A stretch of 64,000 nucleotides of DNA. Origin: Oscillospiraceae bacterium. GTDB taxonomy: Bacteria > Bacillota > Clostridia > Oscillospirales > Oscillospiraceae. The stretch lies in the NCBI GenBank assembly GCA_017540645.1, contig JAFYAQ010000030.1:41321-105320 (forward strand), given 5' to 3'. Under the pieces are notes generated by a model. That model was not told the DNA's origin. It saw nothing but the letters and a program-made list of their open reading frames with translations, and did no database searches. Each line of letters begins with the position of its first letter. Position 1 is the first letter of the stretch. The position numbers and the translations under genes were made by a program. Shown piece by piece: positions 8,660 to 16,444 of this stretch.

Positions 8660-9724
8660 TTATTTGCCGATGCCCAGGGAACGGAAAGCCTCCTCATAGG
8701 GGGCTTTGCACAGGCCCTTTTCCGTGATGATCCCGGTGATCAGCTCCGCGTCTGTCACATCGAAGGCCGGGTTATAGACCCCCACTCCCTCCGGCGCCAT
8801 GCGGGTCTTGTACCACATCTCCGTGACCTCCTCCGCCCCCCGCTTCTCGATGGGGATGTCCGCACCGGAGGCGATGGACATGTCGATGGTGGAGCTGGGG
8901 GCGCAGACGTAAAAGGGGATGCCGTAGTGTTTGGCCAGGATGGCCACGCCGGAGGTGCCGATCTTGTTGGCGGCGTCCCCGTTCCGGGCCACCCGGTCGC
9001 AGCCCACGAATATGATGTCCACCTTCCCGCTCTTCATCAGGCTGGAGGCGGCGTTATCGCACAGCAGCGTGGTATCCAGGCCCGCGGAGAGCATCTCCAG
9101 CGAGGTCAGCCGGGCGCCCTGGAGCAGGGGGCGGGTCTCGTCGCAGTAGACTCTCAGGTCCGTCCAGCCCTTCTCCCGGGCGATGTACATGGGCGCGGTG
9201 GCGGTGCCGTACTTGGCGGTGGCCAGGGTCCCGGCGTTGCAGTGGGTCAGGATGCCGCAGCCGGGGCGAAGCAGGGAGAAACCGATCTCTCCGATGCTGC
9301 GGCTGATGGCGATATCCTCCCGGCGGATGGCGTGGGCCTCGGCAAACAGCGCCTCCCGGATCTCCGGCAGTGGACGATCACAGAGGGACAGGGCTTTTGC
9401 CATCACCCGGTCCAGAGCCCAGAACAGGTTCACCGCCGTGGGTCTGGCGCTGGCAAGATAGTCCCGCCGCTCTCCCAGCCGGCGGAAGAACTCCTCTTTA
9501 TTCTCTGTCTCGATCTGGGCGGCCGCCAGCGCCAGGGCGTAGCCGGCGCACACGCCGATGGCCGGAGCGCCCCGGACCCGCAGGACCCGGATGGCCTCCC
9601 AGATATCCTCCAGACGCTGCAGGTGCAGCACCTTCACCTCTCCGGGCAGAAGGGTCTGGTCCAGAATGTCCAGTCCCGAGCGATCGGGGGACAGCAGCAC
9701 AGTGTCCAGCTCCAGAGCGTTCAT
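8660..9724 (-). CDS. mtnA: S-methyl-5-thioribose-1-phosphate isomerase
   Basis: 354-residue member of the eIF2B-like aldose-ketose isomerase family, converting methylthioribose 1-phosphate to methylthioribulose 1-phosphate in methionine salvage or in related 5-deoxyribose disposal. Motifs include RVRGAPAIGVCAGYALALA, HCNAGTLATAKYGTA with the catalytic Cys, and a GCDRVARNGDAANKIGT stretch with the catalytic Asp. The ATG at 9724 gives the usual family length and N-terminus; a frame extending to 9817 adds an implausible leader. No other methionine-salvage gene is in the window, so the pathway is inferred. It may instead serve a shunt from 5'-deoxynucleosides. Confidence 0.93.
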   Translation of the reverse strand: MNALELDTVLLSPDRSGLDILDQTLLPGEVKVLHLQRLEDIWEAIRVLRVRGAPAIGVCAGYALALAAAQIETENKEEFFRRLGERRDYLASARPTAVNLFWALDRVMAKALSLCDRPLPEIREALFAEAHAIRREDIAISRSIGEIGFSLLRPGCGILTHCNAGTLATAKYGTATAPMYIAREKGWTDLRVYCDETRPLLQGARLTSLEMLSAGLDTTLLCDNAASSLMKSGKVDIIFVGCDRVARNGDAANKIGTSGVAILAKHYGIPFYVCAPSSTIDMSIASGADIPIEKRGAEEVTEMWYKTRMAPEGVGVYNPAFDVTDAELITGIITEKGLCKAPYEEAFRSLGIGK

Positions 9725-9816
9725 GAAAGTCACGGCCTCCCGTTTGTTTTTTCTTATTATGCCACACCCTCGGGGATTTGTCGAGACGAAGGCCCGCCCT
9801 TTCTTTCCGGGGACCA

Positions 9817-9845
9817 TTGCCTTTTTGTTGAAAACGTGGTATGGT
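9817..9845 (+). promoter_or_regulatory. Probable promoter of the secreted RNase gene
   Basis: TTGCCT (9817-9822), 17-base spacer, TATGGT (9840-9845), 32 bases before the ATG. Confidence 0.45.
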
Positions 9846-9877
9846 CTTTGCAGTACCCATGAAAAGAGGTCGCCGGG

Positions 9878-10489
9878 ATGAATGTGAGAAACCGAAAAAA
9901 ATCATGGCTGCTGGCCCTGCTGCTGGTATTCTCCCTGCTGGGCGGATGCGCCTTTGCCGCGCCTGCCGCAGAGCGGACCCCCGTCCCCGCTCCGGAGGAC
10001 AGCTCTCCCCTGCCGGATTTGACCCTGCTGACCCCGGCGCCGTCGGAGGAGCCGGCCCCGTCGGAGGAAGGGGAAAGCCCCGTTCCCACCACGGAAGCGC
10101 CGACCACCCCCACGCCCACGCCCTATGCCACTCCCCTGCCCATCCGGGAGAACGAGAGCTACAGCTCCAAGGAAGACGTAGCCCTTTATATTTACGCCTT
10201 CGGACACCTGCCGCCCAACTATATCACCAAAAAGGAAGCCCAGCGTCTGGGCTGGAGCGGCGGCAGTCTGGACAGCTATGCTTACGGCTGCTGCATCGGC
10301 GGGGACCGGTTCGGAAATTATGAGGGGCTGCTCCCCGATCAGCCCGGACGATACTACACCGAATGCGATATAGGCACTCTCCATGCCCGGAACCGGGGGG
10401 CAAAGCGCATCGTATTCTCCAACGACGGACTGATCTACTACACCGGCGATCACTATGAATCCTTTACCCTGTTGTACGGGAAAGAATAA
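9878..10489 (+). CDS. Secreted barnase-like ribonuclease
   Basis: 203-residue extracellular guanyl-specific RNase of the barnase (N1/T1) family. An N-terminal signal is followed by LGGC (Cys24), a possible lipobox, then a Pro/Glu/Thr-rich linker (about 30-90) and the catalytic domain (about 95-203). Barnase landmarks are clear: GGDRFGNYEGLLP, general base Glu162 in TECDI, Arg177 in KRIVFSND and His192 in TGDHYESFTLLYG. No barstar-type inhibitor gene lies on either side, consistent with a protein that is toxic only inside the cell and is exported immediately. The gene ends at a strong hairpin. Its role could be nutrient RNA scavenging or competition. Confidence 0.92.
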   Translation: MNVRNRKKSWLLALLLVFSLLGGCAFAAPAAERTPVPAPEDSSPLPDLTLLTPAPSEEPAPSEEGESPVPTTEAPTTPTPTPYATPLPIRENESYSSKEDVALYIYAFGHLPPNYITKKEAQRLGWSGGSLDSYAYGCCIGGDRFGNYEGLLPDQPGRYYTECDIGTLHARNRGAKRIVFSNDGLIYYTGDHYESFTLLYGKE

Positions 10490-10503
10490 AAGAGCTATAA
10501 ATG

Positions 10504-10536
10504 GCGGCAGCCGCAGGCATATCCTGCGGCTGCCGC
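10504..10536. terminator. Bidirectional terminator
   Basis: Perfect 14-base-pair stem GCGGCAGCCGCAGG around CATAT between the convergent RNase and M3 peptidase genes, with A/T-rich flanks. Confidence 0.75.
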
Positions 10537-10538
10537 GT

Positions 10539-12326
10539 TTATTTCACTTTATAGGAGTGGGGCCGGCTCTCGTCGTATTGCAGGCACATATTCTGCAGCG
10601 ATTCGAGCGCGTCGGAAAGGCAGGCATCCAATCCGTCGGTGAAAACCGATAGGCCTGTCTCCAGGAGAAGCTGACAGTAGGGCGTATCGTAGGCACCCAG
10701 CGCCACCAGCCGGTTATACAGATCCAGAGCCGCGTCAAAGTCCTCCCGCGCCAGGCTCCAGATCTGGGCGGCGGCCAGCGCGCTGGCCGCGTAGCTGATA
10801 TAATAAAAGGGGCTTTCAAAATTGTGGCTGACGTTGACCCAGTAATACCGGTCCTCCTCGTCCCAGACGGTCCCTCCGTAGGATTCATGGATGGAGACAT
10901 AGGCATCGCACAGCTCCTCCGCCGTCAGTTCCGGGTGGGAATAAGCGTAACGCTGGAACTCGTCATATTCGCAGCCGCTGATAATATTATAGATCAGTCC
11001 GTCCAGGCAATAGATCCGCGCCTCCTCCGCGATGGTGTCGAACAGCTCGTCATACCAGAAATAGGACAGGGCCTCCAGGCCGGTGGAATGGATCTCAAAG
11101 ATATCGTAGGACCCGCCGCTGGTCAAAGGATTGGGTGAGGGATTCACGAAGGCGTCATAGTAATGTCCGAACTCGTGGAACATGCTCCCTATATCGTAGA
11201 GGTCACCGGACAGGCAGTTATAGAGGAAAGGCGCTCGGTAGTATTCCAGTGTGGTGGTAAAGCCCAGGTCCGCTATGTCTCCCCTGCTTCCCAGGAGAAA
11301 GAGGCCATGCTCCTCCATATAAGCCTGGGCCGCAGCGGCCCGGGGCGAGACGCGAGGGGCGTATTCTCTCAGCAGCTCCATCAGCTGCTCCGGACTTTTC
11401 TCCGCCTCTCGACCCAGCTTCACGTAAAAGGCTTTGCAGTAGCAGCAGTCCCGGTAATACAGTCTGGCATAAGGCCGCAGGGCGTCGCACAGCGCCGCGG
11501 CATCCTCCGGCGTATAGTCCCGTCCGTATATGGCCTGATATGCATAGTCGGCGTAGGAGGCATATCCACGAAGCTCCGCCAGTTCGTTTCGCACCGCTAC
11601 CAGCTCCAGGAAAATGTCCGCAGCCTCCAGCCCCAACCGGGCCTGGCTCAGATTCTCGTCCATCAGGAGATCGTTATATTCCAGCGTCAGTTCCGTCTCC
11701 CGCAGGCTGAGCTCCAGCTCCCGGTCGCTCATCTCCTGGTAGTCGGAGAGCATATAGCTGTCCTCTTCCCCCAGCCAGGCGGCAAAGCTCTCCCCGAGAG
11801 GGCCGTTCAAAACCCGGGACACCGCCAGGTGGAGGGTATCCCCCGCTGTGCTCAGCATCTCGTCCGTGGTCTGACAGCGATCGGAGCACTCCTCTCCGCC
11901 GTAATAATAAAAATCGATCCAGGCCAGTTCGTCCAGCGTCTGGAGACGGGTATACTCCGTCAGCAGCCAACGATAGAGCGTTTCCGCCGCTTCCTCATCC
12001 TCCGCCCGGGACAGCTCCTCCGCCCGATCCTCGAAGGGACCCAGGTCGTAAAGGAACCACTGCATATCCCCGAAATCCACGTCCGCATGGATCCCGTCCG
12101 CGCTGGTCCACTCCGGCTGGACGGGGAGGTCGACAGCCGCACTCTCGCGCTCGGGAGTCGCGGTGGGGGCGGGTACGGCGGTGGCTTGGGGCGCGGGGGT
12201 ATCCGTGGGCGCCGGCGCCAGGGTGCTTACGCTGCCCCCATCCGGCAGCGCCTGGCGCCCGCAGCCGGCGAGCAGCGCCAAGGCAAGCAGCGCCGCTCCC
12301 AGTCGTCTTATACTGTTTTTTCTCAT
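10539..12326 (-). CDS. M3 family metallopeptidase lipoprotein (oligoendopeptidase F-like)
   Basis: 595-residue zinc peptidase anchored outside the membrane. The signal peptide ends in a lipobox LAGC (Cys22), then a low-complexity Pro/Thr/Ala linker to about residue 70, then the M3 fold. The active site MFHEFGHYYDAF holds the HExxH zinc ligands and catalytic Glu, and the third ligand Glu lies in YDIFEIHSTGLEAL. Most clostridial PepF enzymes are cytoplasmic, so the lipoprotein form is less usual. The ATG at 12326 with GAGG upstream is preferred to a TTG at 12338. It starts 17 bases after the ABC gene, the two probably forming one operon. Confidence 0.9.
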   Translation of the reverse strand: MRKNSIRRLGAALLALALLAGCGRQALPDGGSVSTLAPAPTDTPAPQATAVPAPTATPERESAAVDLPVQPEWTSADGIHADVDFGDMQWFLYDLGPFEDRAEELSRAEDEEAAETLYRWLLTEYTRLQTLDELAWIDFYYYGGEECSDRCQTTDEMLSTAGDTLHLAVSRVLNGPLGESFAAWLGEEDSYMLSDYQEMSDRELELSLRETELTLEYNDLLMDENLSQARLGLEAADIFLELVAVRNELAELRGYASYADYAYQAIYGRDYTPEDAAALCDALRPYARLYYRDCCYCKAFYVKLGREAEKSPEQLMELLREYAPRVSPRAAAAQAYMEEHGLFLLGSRGDIADLGFTTTLEYYRAPFLYNCLSGDLYDIGSMFHEFGHYYDAFVNPSPNPLTSGGSYDIFEIHSTGLEALSYFWYDELFDTIAEEARIYCLDGLIYNIISGCEYDEFQRYAYSHPELTAEELCDAYVSIHESYGGTVWDEEDRYYWVNVSHNFESPFYYISYAASALAAAQIWSLAREDFDAALDLYNRLVALGAYDTPYCQLLLETGLSVFTDGLDACLSDALESLQNMCLQYDESRPHSYKVK

Positions 12327-12342
12327 GGGATTCCTCAAATAA

Positions 12343-14718
12343 TCAAAGCTCCGTCAGACGCAGGGCGTCCCCGGCGCTGCCGGAGGTCACGCCCAGCACA
12401 CTCAGCCGTCCGGCCAGCCAGGACAAAAGAGCGCAGGCCCCGGCCAGGATCAGCGTATCCTGTATGGACAGGGCCGGGGAGAAATCCAAAAGATCAGCCG
12501 GAAGGAACGTGACCACAGCCAAAGCCAGCAGGGCCCCAGCCACAGAGCCCAACACACCCAGCAAAAGGCTCTCCCAACCGATGACAGAAGCCGAACGGCT
12601 CCCGGAGAGGCCCCGGCATCTCCAGATCGCGATCTCCCGCCGCCGGGGAAGCACGGCCAGCAGCCCGACGAGGAGCACCGCCACGGCCGCCAGGACCGCC
12701 GTCATGATCCGAAGAGGCAGGAAGACCTGCCGGGTGGTGTCCATCAGCTTTGCCCCGGAGGAGATAACTCCACCGGCTATATCGCTGAAGCTGACGGGCT
12801 CGGTATAGCTTTTCAGCAGCGAGGCCGCCGTGCCCCGGTAGGCAAAGGAAGAGGCGTACAGCTGAACCGCGGTGATGGTCTCCGCCGCCGTGGCTCCGAA
12901 GGAACGCAGGTTTTCTTCCAGGCTGACGGACACCGCTCCTGCGGTGATCCGCTCCCGGTACAGGGCGGAAAGGCGATTCTCGTCCAGAGCGGCGAGGGTC
13001 TTGAGCAGCGTGTCCTGGGCCGCGGTCTCGTCCACCTCCGTGCCGGTCAGGGAGGCGGCCAGGGCCGCCTGTTCCGCGGCGGAGAGGGAGAGCGCATAGC
13101 GTTCCAGCGTAGACAGCTGTGCATCATGGTCCGCATCAAGAGCCCCATCGGTATCGAAGCGAAGACCGCTGACCACATCCCGGTCCGGGCTGGCAAGCTG
13201 CTCGGTCACGATATCGCTCTGCAGGATGGAGGACACTACCCATTCTGTCAGGGCCTGGGTATAGGCACAGCCGCCCACGCCGGCGCTGACCGCCAGCTCC
13301 TTCCCCGGCTGCACGATGCCCACGATCTTCAGGGACAGGGAGCTTTTCACCAGATTTTGCATGAAGGAGGCGTCCAAGCCCATATAGCCCCAGGTGCCGT
13401 CCACGTTTTTCACATACTCCTCCGTGGGCAGGACCACCCGATACACCAGCTGCAGCAGCTCCGGGTAGCTCATGCCCCGGAGGACCTGCTCTTCGCTGAG
13501 ACCGAGAGCCGAGACACAGGCCTGGTCCATGATTCCCTGGGCGTTGAGGATGATCACCGCCTCGTCCATAGCCTGAGGCCAGCGGCCCGAAATCATCTCG
13601 TAGCGGGTAGAGCGCAGCTCCTCCCCCTCCGGCAGTTCGGTCCACAGGCTGGCTCCGGTGTCCGGACGGGGATTTACCTTCTGCATATCGTCCCCGGTAT
13701 CTGCGGCGTAAATGGTGGGCTGGATGGCGTAGGAGCGCTGGACCGTCAGTTTTCTCGGGTCCGCCCGGTTCTCCAGCCAGTCCGCCAGCGCATCCAGATC
13801 CCCGGAGGGGATGCTCTCCCCCGTCAGGGTGATGGGGTAGCCGGACAGCGTCTGGGCCTGAAGACTCTTTTGCGCGCTCTCCGCGCCGGAGAGGATGGAA
13901 AAGAGCAGGGCAAGGATCAGCACCGCCGCGAAGGGGGTCAGAAGCCGGGGAGCGATCCGGCTGGAACGCCGGTGAAGATTGCCCAGGGCCAGGGAAAGAC
14001 TCCCCGGTGCGGGGTATTCCCTTTTCTCCGTGCTGTGCTTGGGTTCCTTCCCCGCCAGGGTGTCCGTATCGATCTGGCCATCGGAGAGGGTGATCACATG
14101 GATGCTCTCGCCGAAAAACAGCTCCTGGTGCCGGGAGGCAATGACCACCAGCCGGCGTTCCCCCTCCGAACGGAGGACGGACAGCACCATGGCGGCGGTG
14201 CTCTCCTGCAGCCCGTCGGTGGGTTCATCCAGAAGAAGGATGTCCGGCTCACGGCACAGGGCGCAGCACAAAGCTCCCAGCCTCCGCTCTTCCCCGGAGA
14301 TCTCGTCCGGAAGGCTGGCGCTCAGCTCCGAAATGCCCAGGGTCGCCAGGGCGTCCGAGGCCTTCTGCTCCGCGTCCGCCCCCCGCCAGCCGCCCAGGCG
14401 GGCGGAGAACACGGCGTTCTCCCGCAGCGTCCGGTCCGGCAGAAGCAGCTCCTCCCCGGCCATCCCCGTACGACGGCGATAGGCGCTCCACTGTGTGTCG
14501 TTCCAGCGGGCCGTGTTTTCCCCGTTGACCCATATCTCGCCCCGAGAGGGCAGCTCCCGCCCGGCCATCAGCCGCAGCAGAGAGGTCTTGCCGCTGCCGG
14601 AAGAGCCTGTCAGCAGTATCCGGCCGGTATCGGGCAGAACGAGATTGATGCGGCGCAGGATGTGCACCGTCTTTTTCCCGGAGGCGCCGTCCAGCCCCAC
14701 ATTTTTCATCTGAAGCAT
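12343..14718 (-). CDS. ABC transporter ATPase fused to FtsX-like permease
   Basis: 791-residue MacB-type fusion. The ATPase (about residues 1-220) has Walker A GSSGSGKTSL and Walker B ILLLDEPTDGL, but the signature is SGEERR instead of SGGQ and the Q-loop position reads AGEELLL without the usual Gln. A membrane segment follows (about 270-290), then an ectodomain of roughly 300 residues, and C-terminal membrane segments including the FtsX-typical RRREIAIWRCRGLS. It likely exports or remodels something at the envelope together with the downstream M3 peptidase lipoprotein. The ATG at 14718 follows AAAGGG; longer frames add an unlikely leader. The substrate is unknown. Confidence 0.88.
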   Translation of the reverse strand: MLQMKNVGLDGASGKKTVHILRRINLVLPDTGRILLTGSSGSGKTSLLRLMAGRELPSRGEIWVNGENTARWNDTQWSAYRRRTGMAGEELLLPDRTLRENAVFSARLGGWRGADAEQKASDALATLGISELSASLPDEISGEERRLGALCCALCREPDILLLDEPTDGLQESTAAMVLSVLRSEGERRLVVIASRHQELFFGESIHVITLSDGQIDTDTLAGKEPKHSTEKREYPAPGSLSLALGNLHRRSSRIAPRLLTPFAAVLILALLFSILSGAESAQKSLQAQTLSGYPITLTGESIPSGDLDALADWLENRADPRKLTVQRSYAIQPTIYAADTGDDMQKVNPRPDTGASLWTELPEGEELRSTRYEMISGRWPQAMDEAVIILNAQGIMDQACVSALGLSEEQVLRGMSYPELLQLVYRVVLPTEEYVKNVDGTWGYMGLDASFMQNLVKSSLSLKIVGIVQPGKELAVSAGVGGCAYTQALTEWVVSSILQSDIVTEQLASPDRDVVSGLRFDTDGALDADHDAQLSTLERYALSLSAAEQAALAASLTGTEVDETAAQDTLLKTLAALDENRLSALYRERITAGAVSVSLEENLRSFGATAAETITAVQLYASSFAYRGTAASLLKSYTEPVSFSDIAGGVISSGAKLMDTTRQVFLPLRIMTAVLAAVAVLLVGLLAVLPRRREIAIWRCRGLSGSRSASVIGWESLLLGVLGSVAGALLALAVVTFLPADLLDFSPALSIQDTLILAGACALLSWLAGRLSVLGVTSGSAGDALRLTEL

Positions 14719-14758
14719 AAGGGCATCCCTTTCGTCTGTAAAAATTTTCCTTTTTTGA

Positions 14759-14787
14759 ATTATAGTCTTTTGTGGGAAAAAGGTCAA
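14759..14787 (-). promoter_or_regulatory. Probable promoter of the ABC-M3 peptidase operon
   Basis: Minus-strand TTGACC (14782-14787), 17-base spacer and TATAAT (14759-14764), about 40 bases before the ABC start. Confidence 0.55.
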
Positions 14788-14828
14788 GGAAAATTCATGA
14801 ATCTATGGGCTTTGTGGGGAGAATTTCC

Positions 14829-14857
14829 TTGCTTTCTGCACAAAGAGGGGGTAAGAT
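14829..14857 (+). promoter_or_regulatory. Probable promoter of thiN
   Basis: TTGCTT (14829-14834), 17-base spacer, TAAGAT (14852-14857), 54 bases before the ATG. Confidence 0.4.
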
Positions 14858-14910
14858 GGGGATCCTGAGATAGTTTTTCGCCAAAACCGATCTCTTTGGG
14901 AGGGTGGATC

Positions 14911-15546
14911 ATGAACGAGCTGTGCCTGCTGGTCTCCGGCGGGGAATATTCCGAAATCCCCCATGAGCTGCGCAGGGCCGGATATGTCATTGCCTGCGAC
15001 CGGGGGTGGCAGTACGCCCAAAAGCTTGGGCTCCGCCCCGATCTGGTGATCGGCGACTTTGACTCCGCCCCGTCCCCCGATGACGGCGTCCCCACCGTAC
15101 GCGTGCCCACCCGCAAGGACGACACGGATACCATGCTGGCCGCTCGCCGGGCGCTGGAGCTTGGCTACAGGGAGATCGCCCTCTGCTGTGCCTTCGGCGG
15201 ACGCCTTGACCACACCCTGGCCAACCTGCAGACCGCGGCATTCCTTGTCTCCCGGGGGGCCCGGGTACGGCTGGTCGGAGCGGATACGGATGCCGTGGCT
15301 TTCAGCGGAGGAACGGAGCGCTTCCTCCGGCGTGACGGCTGGTCTCTGTCGGTATTCGCCCTGTCCGAGCGCTGCGAGGGGGTCACGATCCGGGGCGCCA
15401 AATATGAGTGCGAAAACGAAACGCTTACAAGCTCTTTCCCGCTGGGCGTCAGCAACCTGTGTACCGCCGAGACAGCGGAGATAAGCGTCCAGAGCGGCAT
15501 TCTGCTGGTGATGCGGTCAAGGCTGAAAAAGGGCGAGCACATCTGA
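14911..15546 (+). CDS. thiN: Thiamine diphosphokinase
   Basis: 211-residue enzyme transferring pyrophosphate from ATP to thiamine to make TPP. Family motifs include the VIACDRGWQYA stretch, DLVIGDFDSAP, RKDDTDTMLAAR and CAFGGRLDHTLANLQ. The ATG at 14911 has GGGAGG seven bases upstream; the frame could start at 14896 but without a ribosome site. It sits directly upstream of the TPP riboswitch and thiT, so scavenged thiamine is imported and then activated by neighbours. thiN itself precedes the riboswitch and has its own promoter and a small hairpin after it (15554-15567), so it is probably not TPP-regulated. Confidence 0.95.
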   Translation: MNELCLLVSGGEYSEIPHELRRAGYVIACDRGWQYAQKLGLRPDLVIGDFDSAPSPDDGVPTVRVPTRKDDTDTMLAARRALELGYREIALCCAFGGRLDHTLANLQTAAFLVSRGARVRLVGADTDAVAFSGGTERFLRRDGWSLSVFALSERCEGVTIRGAKYECENETLTSSFPLGVSNLCTAETAEISVQSGILLVMRSRLKKGEHI

Positions 15547-15587
15547 GCTTCTCCCGCTGACGGCGGGCCTTTTTGCAAAAATTTTAC

Positions 15588-15616
15588 TTGCATTTTTGCG
15601 TGTTTTACGCTATATT
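15588..15616 (+). promoter_or_regulatory. Probable promoter of the TPP riboswitch-thiT transcript
   Basis: TTGCAT (15588-15593), 17-base spacer, TATATT (15611-15616), ending 13 bases before the riboswitch P1 region. Confidence 0.55.
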
Positions 15617-15628
15617 GTAGCAAACCAA

Positions 15629-15722
15629 ACAGGGGTGCTGGGTGATCCCGGCTGAGACGGCGCAATCGGATGCGCCGGACCCTTTTACCTGATCCGGATA
15701 ATGCCGGCGGAGGGAGTGCCAG
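15629..15722 (+). promoter_or_regulatory. TPP (thi-box) riboswitch
   Basis: The aptamer shows the conserved core AGGGGTGCT, GGCTGAGA, then ACCCTTTTACCTGATCCGGA and ATAATGCCGGCGGAGGGA. It is followed after about 20 bases by a terminator directly before the thiT ribosome site. TPP binding should favour the terminator and switch thiamine uptake off. Confidence 0.95.
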
Positions 15723-15740
15723 CGCAGGTGCTTTTTTAAG

Positions 15741-15780
15741 CCGGTCATTATCCGTCAGGTAATGACTGGTAATTTTTTTT
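15741..15780 (+). terminator. Riboswitch-controlled terminator before thiT
   Basis: CCGGTCATTA pairs with TAATGACTGG (one G-T pair) and is followed by AATTTTTTTT; the GGAGGG ribosome site of thiT starts at the next base. It is the expression platform of the TPP riboswitch. Confidence 0.88.
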
Positions 15781-15793
15781 GGAGGGAAAGAAA

Positions 15794-16363
15794 ATGAAAA
15801 CCAACACCAGAAGACTCGCAGATACCGCCATACTGATCGCTCTGGGCACCATATTGAGCATGATCCAGATCGAGATGCCCATGGGCGGCGGACTGACCGC
15901 ATGCAGTATGCTCCCCCTGGTTTTTCTCAGCTATCGTTACGGATGGAAATGGGGCGGGCTCGCCGGACTGATTTACAGCCTTATCCAGATGCTTCTCGGG
16001 ATCAAGAACGTGCAGTACGCCTCCTCGGCGATTATGGCCTTAGGGATTATTTTTCTCGACTATATCTTCGCTTATTCCGTCATCGGCTTTGCCTCTCTCT
16101 TCGGCGGCAAGCCCACCAATACCCGGAAGTCCCTGATCATCGGCATCGTAGTCAGCTTCCTGCTGCGGTTTCTCTTCCACTTCTTCTCCGGCTGGTGGAT
16201 CTGGAACGCCCTCTGGCCCAACGAGTTCGGCATGGCCGCCCCCGTTTACTCTCTGGTCTATAACGGCTGGTACATGGGCGCAGAGATTATCTTGTCCGTA
16301 GCCGTTACCATGGCCATCTACAATCCCCTGAAAAAATACATCAACGGAGAGGATCTGAAGTGA
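15794..16363 (+). CDS. thiT: Energy-coupled thiamine transporter S component ThiT
   Basis: 189-residue membrane protein, the substrate-binding S component of an ECF transporter for thiamine; the shared EcfAA'T module is outside the window. Six hydrophobic segments are visible, and the N-terminal helix carries the positive/aliphatic pattern used to contact EcfT. Family stretches include YGWKWGGLAGLIYSLIQMLLG and the late NGWYMGAEIILS with Trp/Tyr and Glu positioned for thiamine binding. The ATG at 15794 follows GGAGGG; the earlier start in frame lies in the terminator U-tract and was rejected. Control is by the TPP riboswitch. Confidence 0.96.
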   Translation: MKTNTRRLADTAILIALGTILSMIQIEMPMGGGLTACSMLPLVFLSYRYGWKWGGLAGLIYSLIQMLLGIKNVQYASSAIMALGIIFLDYIFAYSVIGFASLFGGKPTNTRKSLIIGIVVSFLLRFLFHFFSGWWIWNALWPNEFGMAAPVYSLVYNGWYMGAEIILSVAVTMAIYNPLKKYINGEDLK

Positions 16364-16377
16364 TCCTTCCGGACAGC

Positions 16378-16412
16378 AACGCCGCGGTCCTTCGGGATCG
16401 CGGCGTTTTTTG
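16378..16412 (+). terminator. Terminator after thiT
   Basis: AACGCCGCG pairs with CGCGGCGTT around a TTCG-containing loop and is followed by TTTTTTG. Confidence 0.85.
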
Positions 16413-16444
16413 TCGTTGCGTCCACATGAGGAAGATGCTACAAT

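Noticed and set aside
13126..14868. 580-codon plus-strand frame opposite the ABC-FtsX gene
   Set aside because: The opposite strand has intact Walker motifs and membrane segments; the frame has no ribosome site or recognisable domain.
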